A stretch of 64,000 bases of DNA from Paucisalibacillus globulus (GCF_900184735.1 NZ_LT855393.1:124001-188000); one strand, 5' to 3'; counted from the first letter of the stretch, positions 6,778-15,301 are shown. Made by a program: numbers and translations. The notes: generated by a model from the letters alone, not told the origin.

Positions 6778-7698
6778 TTGAAACGAAATATAAAACATTT
6801 TGTGTTTATCATTATAGTTGCTCTTTTTCTATTCAATGCGTGTGATGAAAAAAAGGATAGTATAGTCATTTCCTTTGAACATCCCGAAACTGGGCAGCCT
6901 TTTGAAATTGTTCATGCTTATGAGCTATATCGGGATTACTTTGAAGAGATTTCAAAGAACCAAGACAAGAATCAGAAAGAGTTATTTCAAAATATTATTA
7001 TGAACCCTGTTTATCACGCCTGTTTTGAGGGTGGAGAATATCTGCACTTAGTTGATTCTTTAATAAATAACCCACCTGAAGACGAATCTGCTTATCTCAA
7101 CCAACTAAAAAAAATAGATAAAAATAAACTAAATGAACTGATCAAGGATGCTTTAATTCACTCTTCCAATTGGTTACAGACAGAAAATAAAAACACAGTA
7201 TGTGTATTTCCAACTGGTAATGAGCAAACCTCTATGGTTACAGCTGGTACTGGTAAGATAATCACTTACTACCAAGATTACTATACAGACAACATGATAA
7301 AGTCATTAATTGCGCACGAATATCACCATAGCGTATGGACAGAGAAATATTTTAGTTCGGGGAATACGATAACGGTCTTGGATAATCTCATCTTTGAAGG
7401 AAAAGCAGTGGCTTTTGAAAAGTTGGTGTATCCTGAAGGCTCCATTGTTCCTACCCATCCTTACTACAACATGACGGACTGGGAGAAGATTGAACCAGAT
7501 TTGTACAAAGTAGATCTTGATCGATCTATCGAAATTATAAGAGGTGGCGGGGAATTACCTTATGCGTATGGATATAGCGTTGGAAATAGAATAGTAGAGT
7601 TATACCTAGAAGAAAACCCAAACTTGACCCCAGCAGATTTGCTTGGTATACGTGCAGATGTAATCTATGAAGCCATTGAATTCCCAACACCTTTCTAA
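6778..7698 (+). CDS. DUF2268 putative zinc metalloprotease lipoprotein
   Basis: Starting at the TTG (AGGAG ten bases upstream) gives a 306-residue protein with a signal peptide and lipobox FLFNAC, predicting a lipid-anchored extracellular protein. The DUF2268 domain contains the gluzincin-type motif HEYHH (SLIAHEYHHSVW) with a downstream Glu (FEGKAVAFEK) as probable third ligand. The C-terminal YAYGYSVGNRIVELYL is also typical. B. subtilis YjaZ is a relative. The frame extends 53 codons further 5', but that region carries the GTTAGTATT motif and no ribosome site. The next gene follows after 22 bases. Confidence 0.88.
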   Translation: MKRNIKHFVFIIIVALFLFNACDEKKDSIVISFEHPETGQPFEIVHAYELYRDYFEEISKNQDKNQKELFQNIIMNPVYHACFEGGEYLHLVDSLINNPPEDESAYLNQLKKIDKNKLNELIKDALIHSSNWLQTENKNTVCVFPTGNEQTSMVTAGTGKIITYYQDYYTDNMIKSLIAHEYHHSVWTEKYFSSGNTITVLDNLIFEGKAVAFEKLVYPEGSIVPTHPYYNMTDWEKIEPDLYKVDLDRSIEIIRGGGELPYAYGYSVGNRIVELYLEENPNLTPADLLGIRADVIYEAIEFPTPF

Positions 7699-7720
7699 AA
7701 GCCAATAAAGGAGAACGACT

Positions 7721-8191
7721 ATGATTACATTTTTTGAAAGCGGTATCCATCATATCGATACGGAAAAAAGCATTTTCAATTCTAATACAGAATATAACAT
7801 ACTAGCATATGATAAAAAGCAATTAACAAACCAAGACCTATTAAATCAATACACGGAATCAGAGGAGTTAAAAACCAAAAGATACATAGTTAGAAAGAAT
7901 GAAAGTTCTATAGGAATTATTGAATATGGCATGTCCAGTCCCCGTGCAAATAAACCTTGGTTAAGTATACTTATCATAGACCAACAGTACCAAGGACGGG
8001 GATATGCAAAAGAAACTTTCCTCGCTTATGAAAAACAAATGAAGTCCAAACAAGTTAAGAGTATTCAAATCGCCGTACACGCTGTAAATAAAAAGGCGTT
8101 AACGTTCTGGAAATCGTTAGGATTTGAGAAATATGATGAGAGAGTCTATGAAGATAAACTTTTTTATAGCTTTGAAAAACAACTAAATTAA
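7721..8191 (+). CDS. GNAT family N-acetyltransferase
   Basis: A 156-residue protein with the GNAT acetyl-CoA loop (DQQYQGRGYAKETF, matching Q/RxxGxG/A) and the later ALTFWKSLGFEKYDERVYEDKLFY segment. It transfers an acetyl group from acetyl-CoA to an unidentified amine. AAGGAG precedes the ATG, and it starts 22 bases after the metalloprotease gene, so co-transcription is likely. Confidence 0.92.
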   Translation: MITFFESGIHHIDTEKSIFNSNTEYNILAYDKKQLTNQDLLNQYTESEELKTKRYIVRKNESSIGIIEYGMSSPRANKPWLSILIIDQQYQGRGYAKETFLAYEKQMKSKQVKSIQIAVHAVNKKALTFWKSLGFEKYDERVYEDKLFYSFEKQLN

Positions 8192-8242
8192 GATTGATTT
8201 TACCTGTTCGGTTTTGCTCATTTTAAACTTGGGAGGAATTTG

Positions 8243-8893
8243 ATGATCATAAGGAAAACCATAACCACGGTATTAGCCACTGTCATTGCCATGTTCTTTT
8301 TACTATTTGTTCTTTTTCGTGAACCCATAGGATTAGATTTTTTTAATACCCTATTATTTTCTGCCTTGATGTTTGCTCCTTTTATTCTATTTTATGGCGT
8401 TCCTATCACGTTCTTATCTGACTATGTAACCAGGCACTTCACTGGGACTAAACGGATTTTATTTGCTTTTCTGTTTCATATAGTTTCCGGTATGGCTTTT
8501 CCAGTGTTATTTGGATTGTTTGGGTCTTTAAGTAGTTCTGAATTTAAGATCATGTTTATTGGAGCAACCACTTTTGCCTTTTTCTTCTGGGTAATTGATG
8601 AATTACTGAGGCGAGTTTTAACCAAGAATCCCGTAATGAACTACGAAGAGCCAAGTTCTCGTAAATTTAAACATGAGCTCTATAGTTTCATCATTCTGTT
8701 TGTAATCATCATAGGGATTTTTACGATAGGTTCCTCTTTGGAAGCTAGTAGAGTTGGGATCAAGTATAACTGGGGTGGGGTTATGTTTGCCAATGTTATA
8801 TACTCTATCATTTTGGCATTGATCTTCTCACCAATTGGGTATTTTATATTAAAAACAGTTTCATATAAAAGGAATTCGAAAAAAGAATCGTGA
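8243..8893 (+). CDS. Six-helix membrane protein (UPF0715-like)
   Basis: A 216-residue integral membrane protein with about six hydrophobic helices. The segment FILFYGVPITFLSDYVTRHF recalls UPF0715 family proteins of Bacillus and is echoed by the protein at 15302-15703 (GVPYILSGIPVSILIDKYVDK). No transport or catalytic motif is evident. GGGAGG with six bases spacing selects the ATG at 8243 over the TTG three bases earlier. It abuts the Nudix gene. Confidence 0.65.
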   Translation: MIIRKTITTVLATVIAMFFLLFVLFREPIGLDFFNTLLFSALMFAPFILFYGVPITFLSDYVTRHFTGTKRILFAFLFHIVSGMAFPVLFGLFGSLSSSEFKIMFIGATTFAFFFWVIDELLRRVLTKNPVMNYEEPSSRKFKHELYSFIILFVIIIGIFTIGSSLEASRVGIKYNWGGVMFANVIYSIILALIFSPIGYFILKTVSYKRNSKKES

Positions 8894-8911
8894 TTGGACG
8901 GGGGGATGATT

Positions 8912-9361
8912 GTGAAGCGAGTCGATGTTACATATGTACTGCTTTATGATAGCAAGGAAGAAAATATATTGATGGTAAAAAATAAAGGAGCGCATTCCTC
9001 TTACTATACACTTCCCGGTGGTGCAGTAGAAGATGGCGAAACATTAGAAGAAGCTGCTATCCGTGAAGTAAAGGAAGAAACGGGATTAAATGTGGAGCTA
9101 GAAGGGATCTATGCCGTGAGTGAAGCATTCATGGAGGAACGAGGTCATCACGCGATATTTTTCACCTTTAAAGGGCGGATTACCGGTGGGGAACTATCGA
9201 TTGCGTATCCGGAAGAAATCGAAGAGACTACCTGGATGGATGCTACTACTGCAAAACAATATGCCTATGTCCCAACAGCAGAAGTAGATGGTGTCATAGA
9301 GAACCATTCCGTTGTTCCATACATACTTCGTGGGAAAGTCATACATAAGACATTGTCGTAG
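8912..9361 (+). CDS. Nudix hydrolase
   Basis: A 149-residue protein with a complete Nudix box: G-x5-E-x7-REVKEETGL, within GGAVEDGETLEEA followed by AIREVKEETGL. It hydrolyses a nucleoside diphosphate linked to another moiety; the substrate is unknown. Upstream in-frame TTG (8894) and ATG (8906) lie on or against the GGACGGGGGG ribosome site, so the GTG at 8912 (MKRVDVTYVLLYD) is the likely start. Confidence 0.93.
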   Translation: MKRVDVTYVLLYDSKEENILMVKNKGAHSSYYTLPGGAVEDGETLEEAAIREVKEETGLNVELEGIYAVSEAFMEERGHHAIFFTFKGRITGGELSIAYPEEIEETTWMDATTAKQYAYVPTAEVDGVIENHSVVPYILRGKVIHKTLS

Positions 9362-9372
9362 AGGGGATTAGA

Positions 9373-9741
9373 ATGATGATTTATCGCAGAAAAAGATACC
9401 AGGTTGATACAAGTATTGTAGAGGAATTCAATAATCACTTTAATAACACGTTATTACCAACACAACTTAAATACGGGTCCCGATTAGTTGGAAGATGGAT
9501 GACGGAGAATAACGATGATCGGGTGGAGATCTTTGCTATCTGGCAATATGATAGTTATGGAGATTATGAAAGAATAGAGAGCAATGTTAGAAATGATATG
9601 GAACATGTGCAGCGCGTGCAGAGTTGGTTTAAGAAAATGGGCGGAAGAGAAAAATTAAAAGAAGTATTTCATAGAATTGATGAAGATTTTCTGGAGTCCA
9701 CAGTGCCTAATGAGAATACAATCTTGTCTTTAAAGAAATAG
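9373..9741 (+). CDS. NIPSNAP-like dimeric alpha/beta-barrel protein
   Basis: A 122-residue protein with a ferredoxin-like pattern: an opening strand MIYRRKRYQV, a helix (VEEFNNHFNNTLLPTQLKYG), strands RLVGRWMTE and RVEIFAIWQYDSYGDYERIE, and a helix. This fits the NIPSNAP/antibiotic-biosynthesis monooxygenase superfamily. The function is unknown. AGGGGATTAGA precedes a double ATG. It lies 11 bases after the Nudix gene, probably in the same transcript. Confidence 0.72.
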   Translation: MMIYRRKRYQVDTSIVEEFNNHFNNTLLPTQLKYGSRLVGRWMTENNDDRVEIFAIWQYDSYGDYERIESNVRNDMEHVQRVQSWFKKMGGREKLKEVFHRIDEDFLESTVPNENTILSLKK

Positions 9742-9769
9742 TATTTACAAAATAAAAGGAGAGAGGCCA

Positions 9770-9976
9770 ATGATTAATTGGTTTAAGAAGAGAATACAAG
9801 AAAATTATCAAAATCATAACAAAAACAACAAAAACGGGGGAGATAGTGGAGCTTTCCACTTAGGAGCTGCATCTACTGAATTAATCGATGATGATGACAA
9901 GCATTCTAATAGTTATAACAGTAGTGACTTCGGTTTTGATAGTAGTGGTTCAGATGGTGGCGGCGGTGGCGATTGA
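9770..9976 (+). CDS. Small Asn/Ser/Asp/Gly-rich protein
   Basis: A 68-residue protein of three parts: a short amphipathic N-terminus (MINWFKKRIQEN), an Asn/Lys/Gly stretch, and an acidic Ser/Gly tail ending SDGGGGGD. It has no signal peptide, and the last 25 residues look disordered. AAGGAGAGAGG precedes the ATG, so it is probably translated. I recognise no family. A similar Gly-rich acidic tail ends some TPM-domain proteins, but that domain is missing here. Confidence 0.6.
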   Translation: MINWFKKRIQENYQNHNKNNKNGGDSGAFHLGAASTELIDDDDKHSNSYNSSDFGFDSSGSDGGGGGD

Positions 9977-10076
9977 TTACTTCTGAATGAAACCTGATTC
10001 CACATTTTTTTACTAACTGTTGTCAAGCATGCTAACAGGATAATTAAATTTTAAATAGTGTTCGAAAGGAGTCCCT

Positions 10077-10241
10077 ATGAAGAAAAAAATAATTATTGGA
10101 TTGGTAATCATTGCCTTGATTGGAGCCTTTGTTTATTTTCTGATTTTGAAAGAACCTAATACAGAAGACACCATCATAACGGATAAAAACGGAAAAGTTA
10201 TCGAACCAATTGATGACGACAACGATAACATTGGTCATTAA
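10077..10241 (+). CDS. Small single-pass membrane protein with acidic tail
   Basis: A 54-residue protein: KKK, one hydrophobic helix (IIIGLVIIALIGAFVYFLIL), then a polar tail rich in Asp and Asn (IDDDNDNIGH). AAAGGAG precedes the ATG at a good distance. Topology suggests a membrane anchor with the acidic tail outside (positive-inside rule). I recognise no family. Confidence 0.6.
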   Translation: MKKKIIIGLVIIALIGAFVYFLILKEPNTEDTIITDKNGKVIEPIDDDNDNIGH

Positions 10242-10286
10242 AGAAAACAGTTATGGAGTTGTGTTTATGGGGTAGTATTAACTAAC

Positions 10287-10523
10287 TTGTTGATTCTCAT
10301 TGGTATTATTGCCATTGTCGAGATTACTAAGCACATATTACAACTTAAAGATACTAAAACTATTAATTTCCTATCCTATTTATTTATGGGAATACTATCA
10401 TTTATGGTAGGTAAGTATCTACTGGATCATGAGACTTTTACTAACACATTATCAATAACATTTATTATTTTGGCTATCCTATCTATTATGTTTAAAGGAA
10501 AAAGATTTAAAATAAAGGTGTGA
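10287..10523 (+). CDS. Small three-helix membrane protein
   Basis: A 78-residue hydrophobic protein with three likely helices (ILIGIIAIVEITKHIL, INFLSYLFMGILSFMVGKYLL, LSITFIILAILSIMF) and a basic C-terminus (KGKRFKIKV). The start is uncertain: a TTG at 10287, with a weak GGGG about 15 bases upstream. Its stop overlaps the region just before the GyrI-like gene. I recognise no family. Confidence 0.5.
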   Translation: MLILIGIIAIVEITKHILQLKDTKTINFLSYLFMGILSFMVGKYLLDHETFTNTLSITFIILAILSIMFKGKRFKIKV

Positions 10524-10528
10524 TTATC

Positions 10529-11005
10529 ATGGAAGAAACAAAGAAAGTAAAACAGACTATTAAAGAACGCAATGAAATGAAATTAGTAGGTTTTAGAGTT
10601 CTATGTCCTGGTGACCAATACTTAGAAGAAATCCCAAAAGCAGCACTTAGTTTAAGTGAACGTATCCATGAAATTAAACAGGTCGTTAATCCGTTAGTAC
10701 AATATGGTGCGTTTGTAGTCGAGAACCAAACTGCTGAAGAAGATGGCTATTGGGTTGGTGTTGAAGTAACAGAGTATGAAGATACTCCTTCTGACATGGT
10801 AACACTAACAGTCCCACCCCAAAAATATGCTGTATCGAGACATATAGGGGCTAATTATCAGATTATGGATTGGTATGAGGAATTACATAAATGGATTGCT
10901 GATAACAATTATTCAAGATTAAAAGATAAATGGCATTTAGAAAAATTCTATAGCTGGAAGGATCCTGAAAATCTAGATGTAGCGTTGTTTGATACGATTA
11001 AGTGA
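10529..11005 (+). CDS. GyrI-like small-molecule-binding domain protein
   Basis: From the ATG at 10529 (AAAGGTGTG upstream) this is a 158-residue protein of the AraC effector-binding/GyrI fold: MKLVGFRVLCPGDQYLEEIP, a central GYWVGVEVTEYEDTPSDMV, TVPPQKYAVSRHIGANYQIM and a C-terminal Trp-rich LEKFYSWKDPE. Stand-alone members bind hydrophobic ligands or inhibit gyrase. No DNA-binding domain is attached. The same fold occurs at the C-terminus of the MerR regulator at 16748. Confidence 0.8.
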   Translation: MEETKKVKQTIKERNEMKLVGFRVLCPGDQYLEEIPKAALSLSERIHEIKQVVNPLVQYGAFVVENQTAEEDGYWVGVEVTEYEDTPSDMVTLTVPPQKYAVSRHIGANYQIMDWYEELHKWIADNNYSRLKDKWHLEKFYSWKDPENLDVALFDTIK

Positions 11006-11017
11006 AAGGTAACCACT

Positions 11018-11043
11018 TAAAGCCAAGGAACCTATCCCCGTGG
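11018..11043. repeat. REP-like half element
   Basis: The sequence AAGCCAAGGAACCTATCCCC, then GTGGTTTA, matches the right half of the REP-like element at 20946-21033 with one substitution. It lies directly after the stop of the GyrI-like gene. Confidence 0.65.
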
Positions 11044-11076
11044 TTTAAAATTCATATAAAAAGGGATGGAGATTCA

Positions 11077-11382
11077 ATGAAAGACAATTTTGGCATGTAT
11101 AATATGGTCGTGCATACGGTCAATTTGCTCTTACTCGGATGTATCGGTTTTGTTGCATTTTTTTCTGTGGTCAATATCAGCCCAGTATCCAATTTAACAG
11201 TTGGGTTTTTGGTTAGTATTTTTGCGCTGTTGCTAATCTGGGGGATTAATTACTGGTTCCAATACAAGAAAAAAGGTAAATGGATTCTACCAATAGCTGG
11301 AACAATCCTATACATTGTCTTCGCTTTGCTTCTCTTTGGAGTTATCTTACCATTTCTGGCAGGCAATTTAGGTGCGAATTAA
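11077..11382 (+). CDS. Three-helix membrane protein
   Basis: From the ATG at 11077 (GGGATGGAG upstream) this is a 101-residue protein with three hydrophobic helices: VNLLLLGCIGFVAFFSVV, LTVGFLVSIFALLLIWGI and ILPIAGTILYIVFALLLF. A Lys-rich loop (QYKKKGK) lies between helices 2 and 3. A longer frame from 11002 would begin inside the REP-like repeat and has no ribosome site. The function is unknown. Confidence 0.65.
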   Translation: MKDNFGMYNMVVHTVNLLLLGCIGFVAFFSVVNISPVSNLTVGFLVSIFALLLIWGINYWFQYKKKGKWILPIAGTILYIVFALLLFGVILPFLAGNLGAN

Positions 11383-11485
11383 CAAGGGACATGTTATTCA
11401 TTATAGTAAAGATGGTTACTCTTATAGGTAGAGAAAGCTTTCATACGATAATGGAAATAGTGCTCAAGTAAAGGAGTTGTATGTA

Positions 11486-12154
11486 ATGAGTGAAAACAAA
11501 GCCACAGTAATACAACGCGCTTCAAAAGCAGAAGACATTCTAGCACAGATTAATAGTAATACGAAGCTGGGAGACTTACGAAAGATCGCGAAGGACATTA
11601 AAAAGGATCACGAACTCGCTATTGAGCTTTGGTCATCTGGAGAGTATTTGCCAAGACTATTAGCAATCTTAATTATGGATAAAAAACTTCTTACATCAGA
11701 TGTGCTAAATGAGCTAGATAAGGATATGCAGACTCACGCGCTTGAAGAACGAAATAACTTAATGGATTGGCTAATGGCTAATCAACTCACCAAAGGAAAG
11801 AAGACTATCGCATTGATGGAGTCTTGGATAGATAGCCCTTCACCTCTTCAAAGGCGAGCTTTCTGGTATTATCAAGCGAGATTGAGATGGACTGGACAAA
11901 CACCGCCTGATAACACCGAAGAGCTACTATCAGCAATAGAATCTACTATTGTAGAGGAAGAACCGGAAGTGCAATGGGCCATGAATTTCACCGCAGGCTG
12001 GATAGGTGTTTATGACGTAGAGAAACGCGCTCGTTGTGTTAAAATTGGTGAAAAAACAGGTCTTTACAAAGATGAAATGGTATCAAAAGGATGTACCCCA
12101 AACTATTTACCAGAGTTCATTACGATGGAAGTGAACAAACGACAGAAAAAATAA
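11486..12154 (+). CDS. DNA alkylation repair (AlkD-like HEAT-repeat) protein
   Basis: A 222-residue all-helical protein of the AlkC/AlkD glycosylase superfamily: KLGDLRKIAKDIKKDHELAI, LWSSGEYLPRLLAILIMD, and the typical SWIDSPSPLQRRAFWYYQAR. AlkD-type enzymes excise alkylated purines without base flipping; the catalytic Asp/Arg of this protein is not assigned with certainty, so the activity is inferred. AAGGAG nine bases upstream selects the ATG at 11486. It is followed by a small gene after 34 bases. Confidence 0.8.
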   Translation: MSENKATVIQRASKAEDILAQINSNTKLGDLRKIAKDIKKDHELAIELWSSGEYLPRLLAILIMDKKLLTSDVLNELDKDMQTHALEERNNLMDWLMANQLTKGKKTIALMESWIDSPSPLQRRAFWYYQARLRWTGQTPPDNTEELLSAIESTIVEEEPEVQWAMNFTAGWIGVYDVEKRARCVKIGEKTGLYKDEMVSKGCTPNYLPEFITMEVNKRQKK

Positions 12155-12188
12155 TTCCCATTGATAAAGTAAGGAAAGGGTTATAACA

Positions 12189-12377
12189 ATGACAAAATTA
12201 CTTTATACTGGCATCAAAAATGGAGAAGCTGATGTAGAATTAGAATTATCGGCGGATATACAAAATGATTGGCTAGAGATAACCCATACGAAGGAAGTAT
12301 CTCAAGTCATGAATAAAACAGCAGGTAACTATATCATCGTCAAACGTAACACCTTGAAATGTGAGGTTGTTTCCTAG
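12189..12377 (+). CDS. Small conserved-looking hypothetical protein
   Basis: A 62-residue soluble protein (MTKLLYTGIKNGEADVELEL) with alternating strands and no membrane segment. AAGGAAAGGG precedes the ATG. It lies in the same direction as the AlkD-like gene, 34 bases downstream, and before a strong terminator, so it is probably the last gene of that transcript. I recognise no family. Confidence 0.55.
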   Translation: MTKLLYTGIKNGEADVELELSADIQNDWLEITHTKEVSQVMNKTAGNYIIVKRNTLKCEVVS

Positions 12378-12403
12378 TACGAAATGATTGTGAATAAATA
12401 TTA

Positions 12404-12434
12404 GAGATCATCAAATTGATGATCTTTATTTTTG
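12404..12434 (+). terminator. Hairpin terminator after the AlkD-like operon
   Basis: AGATCATCAA pairs with TTGATGATCT across a 2-base loop and is followed by a T-rich tract (TTATTTTTG). Confidence 0.9.
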
Positions 12435-12447
12435 TGTTAATTATTTT

Positions 12448-12465
12448 GAATATTATGTTAGTATT
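12448..12465 (+). repeat. Recurrent GTTAGTATT motif, copy 3
   Basis: An exact GAATATTATGTTAGTATT immediately after the terminator and 44 bases before the lipoprotein start at 12509. The same terminator-motif-gene order occurs at 31.7, 37.4 and 41.0 kb. Confidence 0.65.
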
Positions 12466-12508
12466 GAGGTGTGTGACAATATTTGGATGATGGATGGAGT
12501 GTTTTTGA

Positions 12509-12877
12509 ATGAGGTTCAGTAAAATGACATTCTTTTTCCTATTGATTTGCATGCTTTTTTTATCTGCTTGTTCTCAGGAAATTATTACATTCTCCGGGAA
12601 AAGTGAAAATTGGGATGTTCAATATGAGTTACTAAAAGATAACACACATCCTGAAACCAAAGGAAGCATTAGATTTATAGGTACCGAGCCAATTCCTGAG
12701 AGGATAGAATTTACCATTTATGATACAAGTGGAAATGTGCATCTGGATAAAAATGGAGTATATATTCTGGGGAAATGTATAGGCTGCCATGTTCCTGATG
12801 CTCTAACAGAAATTGAAGCAATAATTGATTGGGATAATAAATCTGAAACAATATTTTTGGAAGTAGAAAGCAAATAA
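12509..12877 (+). CDS. Small lipoprotein
   Basis: A 122-residue protein with signal peptide and lipobox LFLSAC at residues 16-21, so lipid-anchored outside the membrane. The mature part forms a beta-rich domain (WDVQYELL, RIEFTIYDTSGNVHL) with a Cys pair GKCIGCH. I recognise no family. GGAGTG lies ten bases before the ATG. The GTTAGTATT motif upstream probably marks its promoter. Confidence 0.75.
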   Translation: MRFSKMTFFFLLICMLFLSACSQEIITFSGKSENWDVQYELLKDNTHPETKGSIRFIGTEPIPERIEFTIYDTSGNVHLDKNGVYILGKCIGCHVPDALTEIEAIIDWDNKSETIFLEVESK

Positions 12878-12932
12878 TGCAAATGAAAGACTATTATTTC
12901 AAGATAGACATGAAGTCAATGGGGGAAGAAGT

Positions 12933-13547
12933 ATGGTAATAGTAAGAACCGTTATTTTATCGATAATTATATCAACGATTATTAATGCATATTTAATGAC
13001 ATTACCTATACCTGTTTTACGAAGAAGGAATTATCCAGTTAACTATCTCATTCAACAAAACAATCGAATAGATTTCCAAAACAATACGGAATGTGCTGCA
13101 TTTTCAACAGCTTATCTATTGCGCCACTTCGGTATAGAGGCTGATGCTAATGCGTTATATACGAATTTTCCTAGTAAAACTAGGGCAGGGAATATATATC
13201 CAAAGGGAATCCGTACGGTATTAAGAAAAAAAGGATTTAAAACAAACTATTATAAAGGAAATATCAATACATTAAAGTACGAGATTAGTAAAGGAACTCC
13301 TGTCATTGTTTTTATTAAAGTAAATAAGGATAGTAAACATTTGCATTTTGTCCCTGCCATAGGTTATGACAAGGAGTATATTTACCTTTCTGAATCATTA
13401 AGTCACTTGGTAAATTGCGGTGATGAACACAAGAGCTATAATCGAAAAGTTCCAATTGATGAATTTAAGAAACTATGGAATGTAAAGAGAATCTATATGC
13501 TTTTTTATAGCAATACTTACATCGCTGTAGACAAAGCAAAAAGCTAA
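12933..13547 (+). CDS. C39-like cysteine peptidase family protein
   Basis: A 204-residue protein with an N-terminal membrane helix and a C39-like papain-fold domain: QNNTECAAFSTAYLLRHFG (catalytic Cys with the preceding Asn/Glu), then HLHFVPAIGYDKEYIYLSES containing the catalytic His and a following polar residue. Such single-domain members are usually secreted or membrane-anchored peptidases or bacteriocin-processing relatives. No ABC transporter is fused or adjacent, so it is not a bacteriocin exporter. GGGGGAAG precedes the ATG. Confidence 0.78.
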   Translation: MVIVRTVILSIIISTIINAYLMTLPIPVLRRRNYPVNYLIQQNNRIDFQNNTECAAFSTAYLLRHFGIEADANALYTNFPSKTRAGNIYPKGIRTVLRKKGFKTNYYKGNINTLKYEISKGTPVIVFIKVNKDSKHLHFVPAIGYDKEYIYLSESLSHLVNCGDEHKSYNRKVPIDEFKKLWNVKRIYMLFYSNTYIAVDKAKS

Positions 13548-13620
13548 AATTAAAGTTAAAGTTAGGAATCCTTCTTATATCCTAACAACCCAGTAGTTTT
13601 TTATAAGGGAGCAGATCAAG

Positions 13621-14256
13621 TTGAATAAAAAAGAAACGGTGCTCAAAATTAAATTAGTTTTTCATATCTTCATCTCGTTAATTAGTTTCATCAGCGTTGT
13701 ACTACATCTCGTTTATTCCCCTGACCCTTTGATATCCATGACAAAACTTACAATTCACGCTAACCTTATTGTTTTCTTAACCTTTTTACTCAGTACTATC
13801 ATCATATTATCAAAGAAGAATGAAACAACCATTCTGGAGTTTTTGAAGAACTGCTCCATCATTTATATGCTCATGGTTATTCTTACTTATCACTTCCTTC
13901 TAGCACGTGGTGGAGAATATGATGGTGTTCGGATTATTACTAACTTTACGCTACATTACTTCATTCCGATACTAGTCTTCATAAATTGGATATTTTTTGA
14001 AAGCAAGAAGAAATACAGCATAAAGTTCATTTTTCTTTGGATGTTTTATCCTTTACTGTATACGGTTGTGTCAATCTTGAGAGGATTAGTAGATGGCTTT
14101 TATCCTTACTTTTTCTTAAACCCTAATGGGGAAATCCCAGTAGGCGTTGGCAGTTATGCTAATGTTGCACTCTTCATTACGAGTTTCTTATTGGTTTATA
14201 TGATTCTGGGTTACTTACTGATTTTATTAAACAGAGTATTTCTATACGTGAAATGA
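13621..14256 (+). CDS. Pr6Pr family (FAR-17a/AIG1-like) membrane protein
   Basis: A 211-residue protein with six predicted helices and the family signatures LTIHANLIVFLTF, ITNFTLHYFIPILVFINWIFFE, YPLLYTVVSILRG and YPYFFLN. Eukaryotic relatives are Thr-dependent hydrolases; the bacterial function is unknown. The start is TTG at 13621, preceded by AAGGGAG. It is monocistronic as far as can be seen. Confidence 0.82.
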   Translation: MNKKETVLKIKLVFHIFISLISFISVVLHLVYSPDPLISMTKLTIHANLIVFLTFLLSTIIILSKKNETTILEFLKNCSIIYMLMVILTYHFLLARGGEYDGVRIITNFTLHYFIPILVFINWIFFESKKKYSIKFIFLWMFYPLLYTVVSILRGLVDGFYPYFFLNPNGEIPVGVGSYANVALFITSFLLVYMILGYLLILLNRVFLYVK

Positions 14257-14424
14257 ACAAAGTACATAGTTTAGCGAGTGTGTTAATTGAAAATAATTAC
14301 TCTTCCTCTTATTGGACTAACGGGCCGGATTAGTTGAACATGACTGAAACTTATTAGGAGGGAAAACGTAGTAATATTAAGGGGTTTTAATATTTTATCC
14401 TTACTAGAAGAAGGGGGAACATTA

Positions 14425-14766
14425 ATGGATTTGAACGGGAAAGAAACATACTTTACTGCAAATAACTCTGAGGAATTGCTTTATGCACTAAATAATAAGG
14501 AACCTTACATTATCATTAGTAGAGAATATAAAAATGAATTTCTAGAAACGACAGAACTGTCGCTTACGGAAAATGAACTAATGGGATTGGAATTGGGTTT
14601 CCGAGGTACAGCAAGCTTATGGGGAGAAATCTTCTATCAAATTATCAATCTTTTCAGTAAGGACAGTAAAGAAAAAAAGAAGATCGACAGTAAAATTCGT
14701 AAATATAGTATTAAAAAAAGGGATGAAAACGACTTCCTTTTGTATTTGCGTCAATTTGATTATTAA
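14425..14766 (+). CDS. Hypothetical soluble protein
   Basis: A 113-residue protein with a beta-rich first half (ETYFTANNSEELLYALN, PYIIISREYKNEF), one modest hydrophobic patch (SLWGEIFYQIINLF) and a highly charged C-terminus (KDSKEKKKIDSKIRKYSIKK). GAAGGGGGG precedes the ATG. I recognise no family. The 168 bases before it hold only a CTAACGGG motif and no other gene. Confidence 0.6.
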   Translation: MDLNGKETYFTANNSEELLYALNNKEPYIIISREYKNEFLETTELSLTENELMGLELGFRGTASLWGEIFYQIINLFSKDSKEKKKIDSKIRKYSIKKRDENDFLLYLRQFDY

Positions 14767-14828
14767 ACTAACGGGCGCATTGATTAAAGTTAGAAATATG
14801 GTGTTTGCGGCTACAAGGAGGGTATTAG

Positions 14829-15137
14829 ATGGACTTTATACTCCTATTTATCACTACAACTGTATTATTATTTTCCCTACGAAAAGTCTCTAAGATTAGA
14901 TATTCATCTAAAGAATCCATCTTAAAAGATGTTAAAAATAATGTTATATCGCTTATGTGGGGTGTCTTGATAATTTTAGCGATGATACTTATTCCTTACC
15001 AAGTATGGGTGATGACTGGTGCTTCTCATTACTGGGATGGGGTTTATATCGTATTCGGGACAGCTATTTTAACAATAATTGTTAGTTTTACTTTTTATTA
15101 TTTTAATGTAAAGAAATTCAACTTACGGGTGGAATAG
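14829..15137 (+). CDS. Three-helix membrane protein
   Basis: A 102-residue protein with helices near residues 2-16, 40-60 and 72-92 and a conserved-looking YQVWVMTGASHYWDG loop. AAGGAGGG precedes the ATG. The function is unknown. A strong hairpin terminator follows at 15235-15268. Confidence 0.65.
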   Translation: MDFILLFITTTVLLFSLRKVSKIRYSSKESILKDVKNNVISLMWGVLIILAMILIPYQVWVMTGASHYWDGVYIVFGTAILTIIVSFTFYYFNVKKFNLRVE

Positions 15138-15234
15138 TAAATTAGGAATCATATAAATAAATGGTTTTTTTATTCGGGGCAACTGTTTGGAATATTGTTT
15201 TGATATCAAGGTGTAAAGATGTTATGAAATGGGG

Positions 15235-15268
15235 GGCGTTAATTCAAGAAAGAATTAACGCTATTTTT
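15235..15268 (+). terminator. Hairpin terminator
   Basis: GCGTTAATTC and GAATTAACGC pair perfectly around AAGAAA and are followed by TATTTTTG. It probably ends the transcript of the membrane-protein gene at 14829. Confidence 0.88.
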
Positions 15269-15301
15269 GTAGTACATATTGTACGACCGGGGGGTAAGCA
15301 T

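Noticed and set aside
10520-11005. GyrI-like protein as part of a toxin-antitoxin pair with the small membrane gene before it
   Set aside because: Proximity only; neither protein matches a known toxin or antitoxin family.
12933-13547. Bacteriocin processing/export locus around the C39-like gene
   Set aside because: No ABC exporter domain, no double-Gly leader peptide and no immunity gene nearby.
15161-15301. Longer N-terminus for the membrane protein at 15302
   Set aside because: It passes through a perfect terminator hairpin (15235-15268) and has no ribosome site.
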